Shown here: piece by piece, positions 16,486 through 26,327 of the stretch
How positions within the stretch are numbered: the stretch's first letter is position 1
Layout: each line of letters opens with the position of its first letter
DNA from: GCA-002726655 sp046582185
Lineage (GTDB): Bacteria > Pseudomonadota > Gammaproteobacteria > Pseudomonadales > Azotimanducaceae
Length of the DNA stretch: 64,000 nucleotides
Reading direction: 5' to 3'
NCBI GenBank assembly: GCA_046582185.1
Contig: JAYGEX010000030.1
Span: 1 to 64,000 of the forward strand
Position numbers and translations under genes: made by a program
The notes under the pieces: model-generated
The model's input: only the letters and a program-made list of their open reading frames with translations
Database searches by the model: none
What the model was told of the DNA's origin: nothing

Positions 16486-17209
16486 ATGCCTTAAGCGCTT
16501 CCAGATTGGCCGGGCTGCCCCTTAACTCAGCAAGACCTTTATTTTCCGCAATAACGGCCGCTTTCATTGCTGCCCTTTGCGGACCAACAATGAGTTCCTT
16601 GGTCTGACGCAGGGATGAGATAGGCAATGCCGACAATGTGTTGGCCCGTTTCATTACTTCGTTCATGAATACATCTGCAGGAAATGATTCCAGCGCGAGA
16701 CCTGCCTCTACACATTCGTTAGAGGTGATCCATTCCGACGACAACAGTATCCAGCTCGCCCTCTGATGGCCCATCAATCGGGTAAATGTATAGGTGCTCG
16801 AGGCCTCTGCCGTTAAGCCCAGTGCGGAGAATGGGCATCTGAATCTTGCCTCTTCCGAGATATATGCCATGTCCGCGAGGCCAAGAATGGTACAGCCAAT
16901 TCCGACGCCGAGGCCGTTTGCTGCAACAATAAATGGCTTGGGCAAATCTATTATTGAAAACAGTAAATCTTCGAGGTTATGACCACCGGTGGCACTTGCC
17001 ACGCTCCCTGATTTTAGGTCGGCCCCGGCTGAAAAGGCTCGTCCAGCGCCCGTTAGTACCACTACCTTTATTTCATCATTGTCGGCAGCGGCCAGGAAAG
17101 CGCTGCATAACTCGTCCATCATATCGGCATTGAAGGCGTTTAATGCATCCGGTCGATCCATGGTGATGACGTGGATATTGTTGACTATTTCTGTTTTGAT
17201 CACGCTCAT
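16457..17209 (-). CDS. Enoyl-CoA hydratase/isomerase family protein
   Basis: The 250-aa crotonase-fold protein has the CoA-binding and oxyanion-hole segments GAGRAFSAGADLKSG and ANGLGVGIGCTILGLADM. Family members hydrate or isomerise enoyl-CoA in beta-oxidation or related pathways. In the second segment the residue region around PFSALGLTAEASST matches the usual PE.GL.P position, with Thr-Ala-Glu where the catalytic acid is expected. The exact reaction cannot be assigned. It stands alone, convergent with the broken PP-loop gene and upstream of nothing related. Confidence 0.88.
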   Translation of the reverse strand: MSVIKTEIVNNIHVITMDRPDALNAFNADMMDELCSAFLAAADNDEIKVVVLTGAGRAFSAGADLKSGSVASATGGHNLEDLLFSIIDLPKPFIVAANGLGVGIGCTILGLADMAYISEEARFRCPFSALGLTAEASSTYTFTRLMGHQRASWILLSSEWITSNECVEAGLALESFPADVFMNEVMKRANTLSALPISSLRQTKELIVGPQRAAMKAAVIAENKGLAELRGSPANLEALKAFMEKREPQT

Positions 17210-17329
17210 TATCTACCCTTCTCATCTCTTAACTTAAGTTAACTGGTCTTGTTTTCGCGGTCTTAATTCAAGTTTGTCTTTATGATAGCAGTGAATTGAT
17301 GTTGTTGAATTGGGGTAAGAATACCTTAC

Positions 17330-18580
17330 TCAACTCTTCAATTGACTGAGCTGATTATTCGCCTCTGCCAACGATTTTAGTTTCAGGGTGCCAATAGCGA
17401 TAGCAATCGCGACCACCGTTAACAGATAGAGCCCGAAACTAAAGTCGTGGCTTACGTCATAAAGCAGACCAAGTGATAAGGGGCCCAGCACGCCACCAAC
17501 TTCAGCGGCGGAGAAGAACAACCCGGTGGCGACACCGATATGACGCTCCTCCAGACCAGGGAGCTCTACAAGCGTTAGCACCAGTACGGTCATTAATGCG
17601 GAGCGGGCGATTCCCTGCAGAAACAGCCCGGTGAATAAGAGCGGCTCGTAATCAAAGTGCAATAAAATACTGGCAGCGGCGGCCGTTAAACTTAAGAATA
17701 TCAAGATGTGGAAGCGGCGCTCCGGAGTGGCGAATCTGGGTATCAACAGAGATCCAATCAAACCAACGATGGTTGGTATTGCTGCCCAATAGCCAGCCTC
17801 AGTAAGTGTCATGCCGCCGTTCTTGAGTAGTTCAGGCAGCCAATTGCTCAGTCCGTGATTAAACAGGAAGACACCAACCCCCATTAACAGCACAAGAATG
17901 ACCGAGGGTTGCTTAATGAGTAGCTTCAATACCTGTGATTGAGTAATCGATGTTTGCGAAGTTCTTAGGTCTTCTTTGTGACTCATTGCTGAACTGGCAG
18001 AGATCACCACCCACAAAAGAACACAGGCTGCGGATACGCTCGCCCACAGGAACATAACGTTTCGCCACTCATGGTCGAGCGCAGGTAGTAGCAGAGAGTG
18101 TGTCATCGTTAGTGAGATAAGCCCTCCCACAGCAGGACCTGTCATATAGATCCCCATAGCGAGGCCGCGGGACGAACCTGTAAACCATTGGGTTACAACC
18201 TTGGGCGCACCGGCAGAGATAATGGGTCCACCGACGCCAAATAACATGACTGCAAGAATCAGCTGGGGAAAACTATCCGCCATACCCCTCGCAAATACAG
18301 AAGCTGCAATGAATATACCGCCGATGGCCAAAGCCCATCTTGGCCCAAGCCTATCGAGGAGTATGCCGCATGGAATGGCGGAAACAATAAAAACCAATTG
18401 CCATGCACCCATGATGGTGCCCATCTCGACGTGGGATAGACTGAGATCACTTTCAATAAGACCCACCAGCGGTGCGAGACTGGTAACCACCAGGCCGAAT
18501 GCTGCATACAATAACCAAACGCCGAACAAGAGTAGCCATCGATAGTATCGCTGCCTCCAATCCTTGCTGGTTTTATTCAT
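17330..18580 (-). CDS. MFS transporter (CynX/NimT-like or related)
   Basis: The 416-aa inner-membrane protein has about 12 hydrophobic helices. The MFS loop 2-3 signature appears as GILLDRLGPRWALAIGG (residues about 72-88), with a GPAVGG segment in helix 5. Transporters of this group move small organic anions or drugs. The substrate cannot be deduced. It is not obviously in an operon: 120 bp separate it from the enoyl-CoA hydratase and 85 bp from batD, all on the minus strand. Confidence 0.85.
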   Translation of the reverse strand: MNKTSKDWRQRYYRWLLLFGVWLLYAAFGLVVTSLAPLVGLIESDLSLSHVEMGTIMGAWQLVFIVSAIPCGILLDRLGPRWALAIGGIFIAASVFARGMADSFPQLILAVMLFGVGGPIISAGAPKVVTQWFTGSSRGLAMGIYMTGPAVGGLISLTMTHSLLLPALDHEWRNVMFLWASVSAACVLLWVVISASSAMSHKEDLRTSQTSITQSQVLKLLIKQPSVILVLLMGVGVFLFNHGLSNWLPELLKNGGMTLTEAGYWAAIPTIVGLIGSLLIPRFATPERRFHILIFLSLTAAAASILLHFDYEPLLFTGLFLQGIARSALMTVLVLTLVELPGLEERHIGVATGLFFSAAEVGGVLGPLSLGLLYDVSHDFSFGLYLLTVVAIAIAIGTLKLKSLAEANNQLSQLKS

Positions 18581-18665
18581 TGTATCTCTGGACAGGAACT
18601 AATCTGGACATAAAATTCTCGCATACTCAATCCTAACGGCCATAATCCAATAAATTTTGTTAGGC

Positions 18666-20417
18666 TCAGGCGGGGTTCAGGCTTTGCTGTAAAAATGCCT
18701 TGCGTCCCTGGGGCGCCTTTTGCTGTCTAAGTGTTTTTACGGCATCTAACAGCGCCTGGCCTTGCCATTCCCTTGTTTGAGATACATCGCCCTCACCTGA
18801 GGGGTTTGTGTTTGGCGCATAGAGCGTTTTGTCCAGATCCTGGAGGGCGTAAACCAGCTTCTCGCTACCAGCCTGCCGTGCAAGATCCTGGTTGGATTTG
18901 ATTGCAGGAAATCGTATTTTGCCCCAGGCGAATAATTTTCCTTGAACAGCGCTAGCATCGCCTGATTTACAAACCTGGCTGAATTCTTTGAATGCCTGCT
19001 GTTCGCTGGGCGTAATAAATTCTTGTGCGCCTGAGCCTGCATTTGTCTTTTCATCTGCAAGGAGGTCTTGCACTTTTTCACGCAGAAGCCACCATCGCCA
19101 GCTAACAAACAGGAGCAGGAGGGCAAGCATCGTCGTCAGGGCGATCCAGGGGCTTCTGTCCTGCGGCGTTGTCTGCGCGGGCACACTTTGCGCCTGCTTG
19201 GGCAGTCTGACTACCGGGCTAACAGAGACAGAGCCTATCGCCGGTAGCACCTCGTAAGATGATTCTGGAATGACGGCAAGCTCCAGGCTGTCGGTTTTTG
19301 TGTTCCACCAGGGGATTCGAATCTCCGGTAGTACCAGGCGCCCTTCTTTGATGGGAACGATGCCGATCGTCGTTGTGTTGATCGAGCTAATGCCTTCCTG
19401 GCTGACCTGCTCGATTGATTCGGGTGGGTCCGCATAGGTTTTGGCATTGTCCAGTTGCAATGCCTGAAACGGCGGTAGTAGAGATGACGCGAGCCCAACG
19501 GCGGTCATAGTGAGCTGCCGATTAATGGGTTCCCCGACGCGAAATTGCGGCGGGTTTTGGGTCCAGGTTTCGGACAGCGTAAATTGAGTCGCGGGAATCC
19601 AGTTGTCGCCTGTGAACTTTGACGGGATGGTACTGATGATTACCCGATGTTGTTTCGATACTGCGCTCACTCGTTGCCGTGATGAAAATAATCCGCCCCT
19701 GCCTCTGGAGCCAACAAAGGTTTCCCGGGGAATGATTAATGAGCCACTCTTTTGCGGGAAGATTGCGTACCGTTTTTCGAGGACGTAGTAGCGACGGTTA
19801 TTGACGATGGCTTCATAACGCCGCTCCGTTTCCAGGGCTTCAATCACAACATCTTCAATATTTGGTGGCGCCGGGAAATCACCGGCAACTGATTCTGAAT
19901 AGAAAAGCTTAACGCTGTAAATTATTTGACTCTGAACATAAGTGGCATTGGTATCAACACTTGTATCAAAGAAAACGAGCTGGTTCATTTGTCTGGTTGC
20001 AGCGGCAGACTGTCGAACTGACTGGATAGGGATTGCCGATGTTAATTCTTTGCCTACCTGGATCGATGGAATGATTAATCGGCCCAGGCGCAGTGGCAAG
20101 AGCTTAAGAATGTATTCAGTTCGATTATTCTGAACTCTGCGACCGTTGATAATACTAATAGAGCTGCTTGTTTTAGAGCCGCTATTGACTATTTGAAAAT
20201 CCTGTTCCAGGGGAGTGAAGTCGGGTTCAATGGCGGGGCTTTCGCCGTTTACTCTAATCGTCAGCGTCAGTAACTCCAGCTCGCTGACTGAATTGCGGTC
20301 AATCGTAGCCGTGACTGTAGCCTGCACGCTCATTGCATACAGGGCGCAGACCAGGGCGAACAAGGCCAGGTGAATGCCCGTCTTTTGTCTGCCGATGAAT
20401 TTGTCTATGGCTGTCAT
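18666..20417 (-). CDS. batD: BatD family protein (oxygen-tolerance operon)
   Basis: The 583-aa protein has an N-terminal hydrophobic segment (LALFALVCALYAMSVQAT) and Ig-like BatD domains over about residues 30-420. These include GRLIIPSIQVGKEL, GSLIIPRETFVG and GRLVLPEIRIPWW. One transmembrane helix follows (about 443-462), then a cytosolic tail. BatD occurs with VWA proteins BatA and BatB and a MoxR ATPase. The complex was linked to aerotolerance in Bacteroides, but its biochemical role is not settled. It is the last gene of the six-gene operon, 4 bp after batBC. Confidence 0.88.
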   Translation of the reverse strand: MTAIDKFIGRQKTGIHLALFALVCALYAMSVQATVTATIDRNSVSELELLTLTIRVNGESPAIEPDFTPLEQDFQIVNSGSKTSSSISIINGRRVQNNRTEYILKLLPLRLGRLIIPSIQVGKELTSAIPIQSVRQSAAATRQMNQLVFFDTSVDTNATYVQSQIIYSVKLFYSESVAGDFPAPPNIEDVVIEALETERRYEAIVNNRRYYVLEKRYAIFPQKSGSLIIPRETFVGSRGRGGLFSSRQRVSAVSKQHRVIISTIPSKFTGDNWIPATQFTLSETWTQNPPQFRVGEPINRQLTMTAVGLASSLLPPFQALQLDNAKTYADPPESIEQVSQEGISSINTTTIGIVPIKEGRLVLPEIRIPWWNTKTDSLELAVIPESSYEVLPAIGSVSVSPVVRLPKQAQSVPAQTTPQDRSPWIALTTMLALLLLFVSWRWWLLREKVQDLLADEKTNAGSGAQEFITPSEQQAFKEFSQVCKSGDASAVQGKLFAWGKIRFPAIKSNQDLARQAGSEKLVYALQDLDKTLYAPNTNPSGEGDVSQTREWQGQALLDAVKTLRQQKAPQGRKAFLQQSLNPA

Positions 20418-20421
20418 TTAT

Positions 20422-22308
20422 TTACCAATCGGGGTTTTCCTGACTCCGGGCGGCAGAGCCGTTGCGGAGGCTTTCTTCATATTGTTGTTCAAATTTTCGT
20501 CTTAGCAAGCCGCCGGGATCGTCAGGCACTCGCCTGAGCCACTGTTGAAGCGCTTGCTGTTCTTCGGCATCAAGTTTTGCATCTTCTTCTGCCATTTGCT
20601 GCTCGCCTTCAGGCTGTTGCTCATCTTCGTCTGCAGCTTGTTCATTTTCTTCTTCCTCAGATCCTTCCTGCTGCTGGTCCGACATGGATTGCTCGCCATC
20701 TTCACCATCCTCATCCTGTGACTGCTCGCTCTTCTGCTGATCCTCGCCATCGTCTGAGTCACCATTTTCGCCGTCGTCACTCTGCTGTTGTTGCTGCTCT
20801 TGTTGTTGCTGCTCTTGTTGTTGCAATAGGGCCTCAACCAGCTGTTTGTTAAAGAGCGCATCTTCACTGTCAGGGTTTTTAACAATGGCATCATCAAACG
20901 CTTCTATTGCCTCTTCGAGTTTTCCCTGCCTTGCCAGCGAATTTCCGAGGTTGTACAAAGCTTCGCCAGATTTGATGCCAGCGTAAGTTCTACCGGCTTC
21001 TTTGAAGTTGTCACTCTTGTAGTGAGCGGCACCTTTCCAGTCCTGATTCTCAAATAACTGGGCAGCCTCAGCTGAATCGTTATCTTTTAGTGCATTCATG
21101 GCTTGTTGATCTCGTGTCTGCCAGAGATCGTCCCACAGCCCGGCGTCTGCCTGTTGGGAGGGCAGAACGAAAAGCAAGGCGAAACACCAGGCCCAGCCGC
21201 GGCGGAATGAGAGTGCAGCCAGCGGCAACAAAAGAAGGATTAACCAGGGTCCTTCTTCAAACCAGATATCAAAGTTCCGCTCAACCTCTCTAAGAGTCTC
21301 ATTGCCGAGCAGCGGCTCCTCTGCCAGTAGATAAGCAAGGTCCTCATCGCTTAGGGTCATGCTTGAAAAACGGCCTCCAGTTTGCCTTGCAAAACTTTGC
21401 AATTCCCCATAGTTCACCTGTGGAATGACGAGATTACCCGCCGCGTCTTTCAAATAACCTCTGTTGGACGCGCCATTATTAGGCGAGCCCGAAGAAAGTG
21501 GCACAGGTGCACCCTCGGGCGTACCGACCGATAATACTGATACCGGATAGGAATAACGAAAATCCGCAGCTATATCCCGGGCATCATCAAGGTCGCGAAT
21601 CTCATCGGTAATAATGAGTATGCGGCCACTGCTAACGCCGGCGTCTTTAAACAATTGTACGGCACGCAAAAGCCCTGGGGCCAATCGGCTGCCCGGCGCT
21701 GGCATAATTTTCGGGCTAAGCGACGGGATCATAGCGATGATGGTATTTGTATCATCGGTCAGCGGTGTGACGGTATGCGCGTCACCGGCGAAAACGATCA
21801 GCCCTGTTACTCCCTCGTCGCGTTGCCGCAGCAAATCCTCCAGTTTCCGCTTCGCCCTGATCAGTCGGTTCGGCTTCACATCGCTCGCGTACATAGATCT
21901 CGTTAGGTCCAGAATAACAATCAAGGCATCTTCACGCTCAAGGATTGGCTGAGCGGTTTTGATCCATACAGGACCGGCAAGCGCGAGAATTGAGAGAATC
22001 CAGGCAACCAACAGGAAACTGAAGGGGCTTCTCCTGATCTTGCCGCCGGTATTATCAAGTAGGTGGAGCAGCAGAGCAGGATTAATGGCTCGCTCCCAAC
22101 TGCTGGCGCTTCGTTGTCGTTGGCGCAGCAGCAAGAATAATAAAAAGGCAGGAATGATGGCATATAGCCATTCCGGTCGCAGAAAATGAAAATTCTGGGC
22201 AATGCTCTCTAAATTGGCGGCAAGATTGTTCGCAATGCCAGTGACTGGATCAACCTGTAAGTCGGTAAGTGCAGACTGTTGGCTTAAATTGTTAGCAGGC
22301 TGCTGCAT
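20422..22308 (-). CDS. Fused BatB/BatC: VWA domain plus TPR protein
   Basis: The 628-aa membrane protein combines two Bat functions. Transmembrane segments flank a VWA domain whose MIDAS motif is DLTRSM, with TLTD-like PLTDDTN downstream (about residues 65-340). After a second hydrophobic segment (about 365-385) come TPR repeats (YNLGNSLARQGKLEEAIEA, about 440-500). A highly acidic Gln/Glu/Asp-rich tail ends the protein. Separate BatB and BatC genes exist in other bacteria; here one frame carries both. Its start overlaps the batA stop (TAATG), implying translational coupling. Confidence 0.9.
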   Translation of the reverse strand: MQQPANNLSQQSALTDLQVDPVTGIANNLAANLESIAQNFHFLRPEWLYAIIPAFLLFLLLRQRQRSASSWERAINPALLLHLLDNTGGKIRRSPFSFLLVAWILSILALAGPVWIKTAQPILEREDALIVILDLTRSMYASDVKPNRLIRAKRKLEDLLRQRDEGVTGLIVFAGDAHTVTPLTDDTNTIIAMIPSLSPKIMPAPGSRLAPGLLRAVQLFKDAGVSSGRILIITDEIRDLDDARDIAADFRYSYPVSVLSVGTPEGAPVPLSSGSPNNGASNRGYLKDAAGNLVIPQVNYGELQSFARQTGGRFSSMTLSDEDLAYLLAEEPLLGNETLREVERNFDIWFEEGPWLILLLLPLAALSFRRGWAWCFALLFVLPSQQADAGLWDDLWQTRDQQAMNALKDNDSAEAAQLFENQDWKGAAHYKSDNFKEAGRTYAGIKSGEALYNLGNSLARQGKLEEAIEAFDDAIVKNPDSEDALFNKQLVEALLQQQEQQQQEQQQQQSDDGENGDSDDGEDQQKSEQSQDEDGEDGEQSMSDQQQEGSEEEENEQAADEDEQQPEGEQQMAEEDAKLDAEEQQALQQWLRRVPDDPGGLLRRKFEQQYEESLRNGSAARSQENPDW

Positions 22309-23423
22309 TAATTCTTCAGCCCTCTCATTGCCCGCGGGTCTGAAGTCTGAACCTTGCTGCGTGCCGCTGGGTTCAACAGCGATCTTGCCGGATTTGATCT
22401 AGCCGCGCCCGATCTTGTAGAAATGCTATGGCGCAGCCATCCGAGGGTTGTTGGGTGAAGCAAGGCGTATATCAAGCTCAGACAAAATACCAGGCCCAAT
22501 GGCCAGTAGAACAAGGACTTAATGGGGCGGAAGGTTTCCTGTTCCAGCTCAATGGGTTCCAGCAGGTCCAGTGCGGCATATATCCTGGTCAGCTCTGCAG
22601 AACTTCTTGCTCGCTGGTAGATTCCGCCGGTTAGATTGGCAATCTCATTCAGGGTCTTTGCGTCCAGATCGGCAGAGGGGTTTATTTTTCGATTGAAGAG
22701 CAATCCCGGAACCAGTAGTTCGGCTGCACCGAAACCAATGGTATAGATTCTAATGCCTTCCAGCGCTGCTAATTTCGCCGCCTGTAAAGGGGATACTTCA
22801 CCCACATTGTTAACGCCATCAGTTAGTAGTATCAAGACTCTGTTCTCGGCTGGTCTTTCCTTCAGTCGCTTTACCGCAAGACCGATAGCATCGCCAATTG
22901 CCGTTTTGCCGCCAGCGATACCCAGCGGTGTCTCTTCCAGCAGAGAGCGCACGGTATTTCTGTCGAAGGTGAGGGGTGTTTGTAAATAGGCCTTGCTGCC
23001 AAAAAGTATTAATCCAAGGCGATCACCTCTGCGTCGTTCCACGAAATCTCCAACGACATCTTTAACTACCGCCAGTCTGGTTGTCATTCGGTTTCCGACT
23101 TCCATGTCCTCTGTTCCCATAGAGCCAGAAATGTCTACTGCTAACAATAGATCACGGCCGCTGGTCGGTAGATCGATGGGTTCTCCGATCCATTGGGGTC
23201 TGCTTGCGGCTAAAACGAGCGCTAACCACATTAAGATCATGAACAGGCGCCGCAGGAACGATCGACCCTGGATCATTTTTATTTCACTATCGAAGCTGGT
23301 GGCGAGTCCGAAAAAGGGGACATGCAGAGCAGCGTCTTGCTGTGTGCTTCTTGGCAGCAACCAGTAAACCAGTATAGGTAGAGGAAGGACAATGCATACC
23401 CAGGGCCACAAAAATTCAATCAT
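22308..23423 (-). CDS. batA: BatA: VWA domain membrane protein
   Basis: The 371-aa protein has N-terminal hydrophobic helices, a VWA domain with an intact MIDAS (AVDISGSMGTEDM, then LTDGVNNVGEVSP; about residues 90-270) and a C-terminal transmembrane segment (about 309-329). The family feature is a periplasmic or cytosolic metal-dependent protein-binding domain anchored in the inner membrane. Overlaps of 4 bp with DUF4381 (ATGA) and 1 bp with batBC (TAATG) show tight coupling in the operon. Confidence 0.9.
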   Translation of the reverse strand: MIEFLWPWVCIVLPLPILVYWLLPRSTQQDAALHVPFFGLATSFDSEIKMIQGRSFLRRLFMILMWLALVLAASRPQWIGEPIDLPTSGRDLLLAVDISGSMGTEDMEVGNRMTTRLAVVKDVVGDFVERRRGDRLGLILFGSKAYLQTPLTFDRNTVRSLLEETPLGIAGGKTAIGDAIGLAVKRLKERPAENRVLILLTDGVNNVGEVSPLQAAKLAALEGIRIYTIGFGAAELLVPGLLFNRKINPSADLDAKTLNEIANLTGGIYQRARSSAELTRIYAALDLLEPIELEQETFRPIKSLFYWPLGLVFCLSLIYALLHPTTLGWLRHSISTRSGAARSNPARSLLNPAARSKVQTSDPRAMRGLKN

Positions 23424-24025
23424 GGGACTTCTTCCCCAAATACTTCCCCGGATTGTTGTGCAGAGACGATCTTTCGATGTTTGCGAATCCAGAGGTCTGC
23501 CAGCTGGTGTAATTGCTGAACGTCTGCCGCCGGTATGGCCTCTGTTGGTGGTGGACTATAGATTACGTCAATTAATATCTGGCCACTGCCCATAGAAAAA
23601 TCGTTGCTGTTAAGGCTGCGGTCCAGAAATGCGACCCAGGATTCTCCCGTTAGATTTGCCACATGTTCCCGACTGTAATGTGTCAGGGCAACGCGCTTTA
23701 ATAACTGTTGGCAAGCCTGCAGGTAATCCGAGGTGTCGCCGTCGAGTGCGTATTGATTTAGAAGTGCGCCAAGCTCTTTCCTCGCTTCCCGGCGATATCC
23801 ATTTGCGCGCCATCGACGCCATAACCAGTATGAAATCGCCATAAGCAATACAATTGCCAGTAATGCGAGGACCCACCATCCGGGTGCCAGCGGCCAGGTT
23901 TCTATTGGCGGCGGCAGGTGAATGTCCCTGAGTTGGGAGAGCGGGTCGCCTTGCGTTGACGGCATGCCACCCTGGTTTACGCCTGGGTTTTGGCCGGGAT
24001 TGGCACCTGGATTTGCTTGTGCCAT
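23420..24025 (-). CDS. DUF4381 family membrane protein of the Bat operon
   Basis: The 201-aa protein begins MAQANPGANPGQNPG, a Pro/Gly/Asn-rich leader. It has one transmembrane helix (PGWWVLALLAIVLLMAISYW) followed by basic residues (RRWRANGYRREARKEL). A C-terminal helical cytosolic domain contains LTGESWVAFLD and a VIYSPP motif typical of DUF4381. The ATG at 24025 is chosen because it lies one base after the DUF58 stop; a longer frame to 24100 would overlap that gene. The role is presumed accessory to the VWA proteins. Confidence 0.85.
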   Translation of the reverse strand: MAQANPGANPGQNPGVNQGGMPSTQGDPLSQLRDIHLPPPIETWPLAPGWWVLALLAIVLLMAISYWLWRRWRANGYRREARKELGALLNQYALDGDTSDYLQACQQLLKRVALTHYSREHVANLTGESWVAFLDRSLNSNDFSMGSGQILIDVIYSPPPTEAIPAADVQQLHQLADLWIRKHRKIVSAQQSGEVFGEEVP

Positions 24026-24026
24026 A

Positions 24027-25076
24027 TCAGGCCTGCACCGCCTGTTCAGTGAATCGGCTCGCCAATGAATGGACGATAGGGTCGGCAGTGGACACTTCAA
24101 TGAGTGGCGATTTTATTCTTGCGAACTCGCTGCGTAATTGATCGGCATAGTCATCAAAAGCTTTTTCATAAATGCCGCGGTATTGCTTGTTGGCGGTATT
24201 GATCTTTGCCTTGTTGGTACCGTCAGTTATCGTGTATAAGTCCGGCGCAGGTAATGATTGTTCCAAAGGGTCGGTAACAAAAATGCCAACGATATCATTA
24301 TGCCTTGCCAGTTCTCGTATGTGTATCTTTGCCTGGTCATTTAGGGATCGATAATCACTGATAAGAAAGATGGTGCTGCCGTGTTTGGCAACGCGTCGTA
24401 CACTGCGAAGCGCTTCTGCTAGATAGTTCTTTGATGGATAGTCCGTACTGGCTCGCCTGTTTTCACCCTCTTGAATTTGTGCTGCTGATTTGTGATGTGC
24501 GAGTGCCTCACGTGAGAGTAAATGGTTAAAGTCATTCATCTCGTGGAGCAGGCGGAGCACGGAGTGTTTACTTCTCCGGGGCCGGACTTCGCGATGTTGA
24601 TATTCATTGAATACGATTCCGCCGACACGATCGCCGCGGTCAAGGTTGGTCCACGCTATTAGCGCCGCCGCCTCTGCGGCAATGACTGACTTGAAGGAAT
24701 GTCTTGAGCCAAAGAACATGGACATGGATTGGTCCACGAGGATGAGTACGGGTCGTTCCTTTTCCTCCTGGAATAATTTTGTGTGCGGGGTTTGCATGCG
24801 CGCAGTAACCCGCCAATCGATAGTGCGGACATCATCGCCAGGCTGATAGATCCGGACTTCGGCAAAGTCTATTCCGCGACCTCGGAACTTTGAACTTAGT
24901 AGCCCCGCGAGTGGGTTTGTGGACTTCGGCAGCACCAGTGAGTCCAACTCTCTTACTGCATAGCGTAGCCGGATAAGCGTTCTGATATCCGTGTAGGCTC
25001 CGCCCTTCGCATCAATTGGCCTGGCCCGGGATAAGTGTCGTGGATTAGTTCTGTTGTTTTGTTTGTCGCGCACCAT
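24027..25076 (-). CDS. DUF58 domain protein (VWA-like)
   Basis: The 349-aa cytosolic protein has the DUF58 hallmark region RGIDFAEVRIYQPGDDVRTI followed by WRVTARM (about residues 66-95), and a VWA-like MIDAS start LVDQSMSMFFGSR. DUF58 proteins are almost always next to MoxR-type ATPases, which probably remodel them. It lies 5 bp downstream of moxR and one base upstream of DUF4381. Confidence 0.92.
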   Translation of the reverse strand: MVRDKQNNRTNPRHLSRARPIDAKGGAYTDIRTLIRLRYAVRELDSLVLPKSTNPLAGLLSSKFRGRGIDFAEVRIYQPGDDVRTIDWRVTARMQTPHTKLFQEEKERPVLILVDQSMSMFFGSRHSFKSVIAAEAAALIAWTNLDRGDRVGGIVFNEYQHREVRPRRSKHSVLRLLHEMNDFNHLLSREALAHHKSAAQIQEGENRRASTDYPSKNYLAEALRSVRRVAKHGSTIFLISDYRSLNDQAKIHIRELARHNDIVGIFVTDPLEQSLPAPDLYTITDGTNKAKINTANKQYRGIYEKAFDDYADQLRSEFARIKSPLIEVSTADPIVHSLASRFTEQAVQA

Positions 25077-25081
25077 GGCGA

Positions 25082-26050
25082 TCAGGCTGCAGCTACTCGC
25101 TGGACCAGGGTGTCCAAAATTTGGTCAGCGTCGATGCCAATTGCTTCTGCTTCGAAGCTAACGATAATTCTGTGTCTGAACACATCATGCACGACAGCCT
25201 GGACATCGTCAGGACTAACAAAATCTTTCCCCAGGAGAAAAGCGTTCGCTCTGGCACATAGATCCAGTGCGATGGTTCCTCGTGGGGATGCACCGTAGTC
25301 CAGCCAATTAGCCAGGTCTTCGCCGTAAGCTCCCGGATTTCGTGTCGCCATTGTCAATTGCACGATATATTCCTCGACGACGGGCGCCATATGTAAATTG
25401 AGAATCTCTTGCCGGGCGCCGAAGATTGTCTCCTGGCTGATCTTTGGCGCGCTTGGCCGCGTTTGGTCGTGTCCGGTCATATTTTCCCTGCGAACAAGCT
25501 GCAATATATTCCTCTCTGATGCCGCATCAGGATAATCGATGGTCACATGCATCAGGAAGCGATCCAACTGTGCTTCAGGTAGTGGGTAGGTGCCCTCCTG
25601 CTCGATGGGGTTTTGTGTTGCCATGACCAGAAACAGATCGGGTAGCTTAAAAGTATTGCGACCAAAGCTAACTTGCCGTTCACCCATGCCTTCGAGGAGT
25701 GCTGACTGCACCTTGGCGGGTGCGCGATTGATTTCATCCGCCAGTATCAGATTGTGAAAGATAGGGCCGCGCTGAAATTCGAATGTGCCTTCCTGTGCGC
25801 GGTAGATTTCGGTGCCGGTGATATCGGATGGCAATAGATCCGGTGTGAACTGAATGCGGTGGAAGTCTCCTTCGATGCCTTCGGCCAATATCTTGATGGC
25901 TTTTGTTTTGGCGAGGCCCGGTGCCCCTTCAACCAATAGATGACCGTCGGCCAGAACAGCCATAAGAAGTCGATTAACGAGCTTTTTCTGGCCGATTATT
26001 TGTTCTGATAGCCACTTTTCAAGCTCCAGGATTGGTTCACGATACTGCAT
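25082..26050 (-). CDS. MoxR family AAA+ ATPase
   Basis: The 322-aa ATPase has Walker A GAPGLAKTKAIK (about residues 40-51), Walker B LILADEINRAP (about 102-112), the sensor-1-like MATQNPIEQEGTYPLPEAQ region and the C-terminal AAA lid (ASPRGTIALDLCARA). MoxR proteins act as chaperone-like ATPases that mature VWA-containing partners. As first gene of the moxR-DUF58-DUF4381-batA-batBC-batD operon, it likely serves the three VWA-type proteins downstream. Confidence 0.94.
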   Translation of the reverse strand: MQYREPILELEKWLSEQIIGQKKLVNRLLMAVLADGHLLVEGAPGLAKTKAIKILAEGIEGDFHRIQFTPDLLPSDITGTEIYRAQEGTFEFQRGPIFHNLILADEINRAPAKVQSALLEGMGERQVSFGRNTFKLPDLFLVMATQNPIEQEGTYPLPEAQLDRFLMHVTIDYPDAASERNILQLVRRENMTGHDQTRPSAPKISQETIFGARQEILNLHMAPVVEEYIVQLTMATRNPGAYGEDLANWLDYGASPRGTIALDLCARANAFLLGKDFVSPDDVQAVVHDVFRHRIIVSFEAEAIGIDADQILDTLVQRVAAA

Positions 26051-26227
26051 AGTATTTGTTTCTGATATGTCTTCAGGTCAATGATTCTTCTCACAGGCTA
26101 GATCTCAAAAAATAGCAGGTGGAGAGCAAAGGAACTATAGACCTCCCGATTGCCGGTGGGTTCCGTCGTCCGCGCCGAAGTATACGCTAAAGCTTCAGGC
26201 AGTTGCAGGGGGAATGATGTGGGGCAT

Positions 26228-26255
26228 AAAAAAGGGGCTTCCAATGGGAGCCCCT
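26228..26255 (-). terminator. Rho-independent terminator of rmf
   Basis: On the minus strand, GGGGCTCCC and GGAAGCCCC pair around a short ATT-type loop and are followed by six T. It sits about 70 bp past the rmf stop. Confidence 0.85.
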
Positions 26256-26327
26256 CTAATGCCTTAAAAGCTGGTATCCCAGCGTGGCTGTCTAATGTGA
26301 CTAACTGGTACGACTATCTAGTATAGA

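Noticed and set aside
24026..24100. Longer start for the DUF4381 gene
   Set aside because: It would overlap DUF58 by about 70 bp; the ATG at 24025 directly follows the DUF58 stop.
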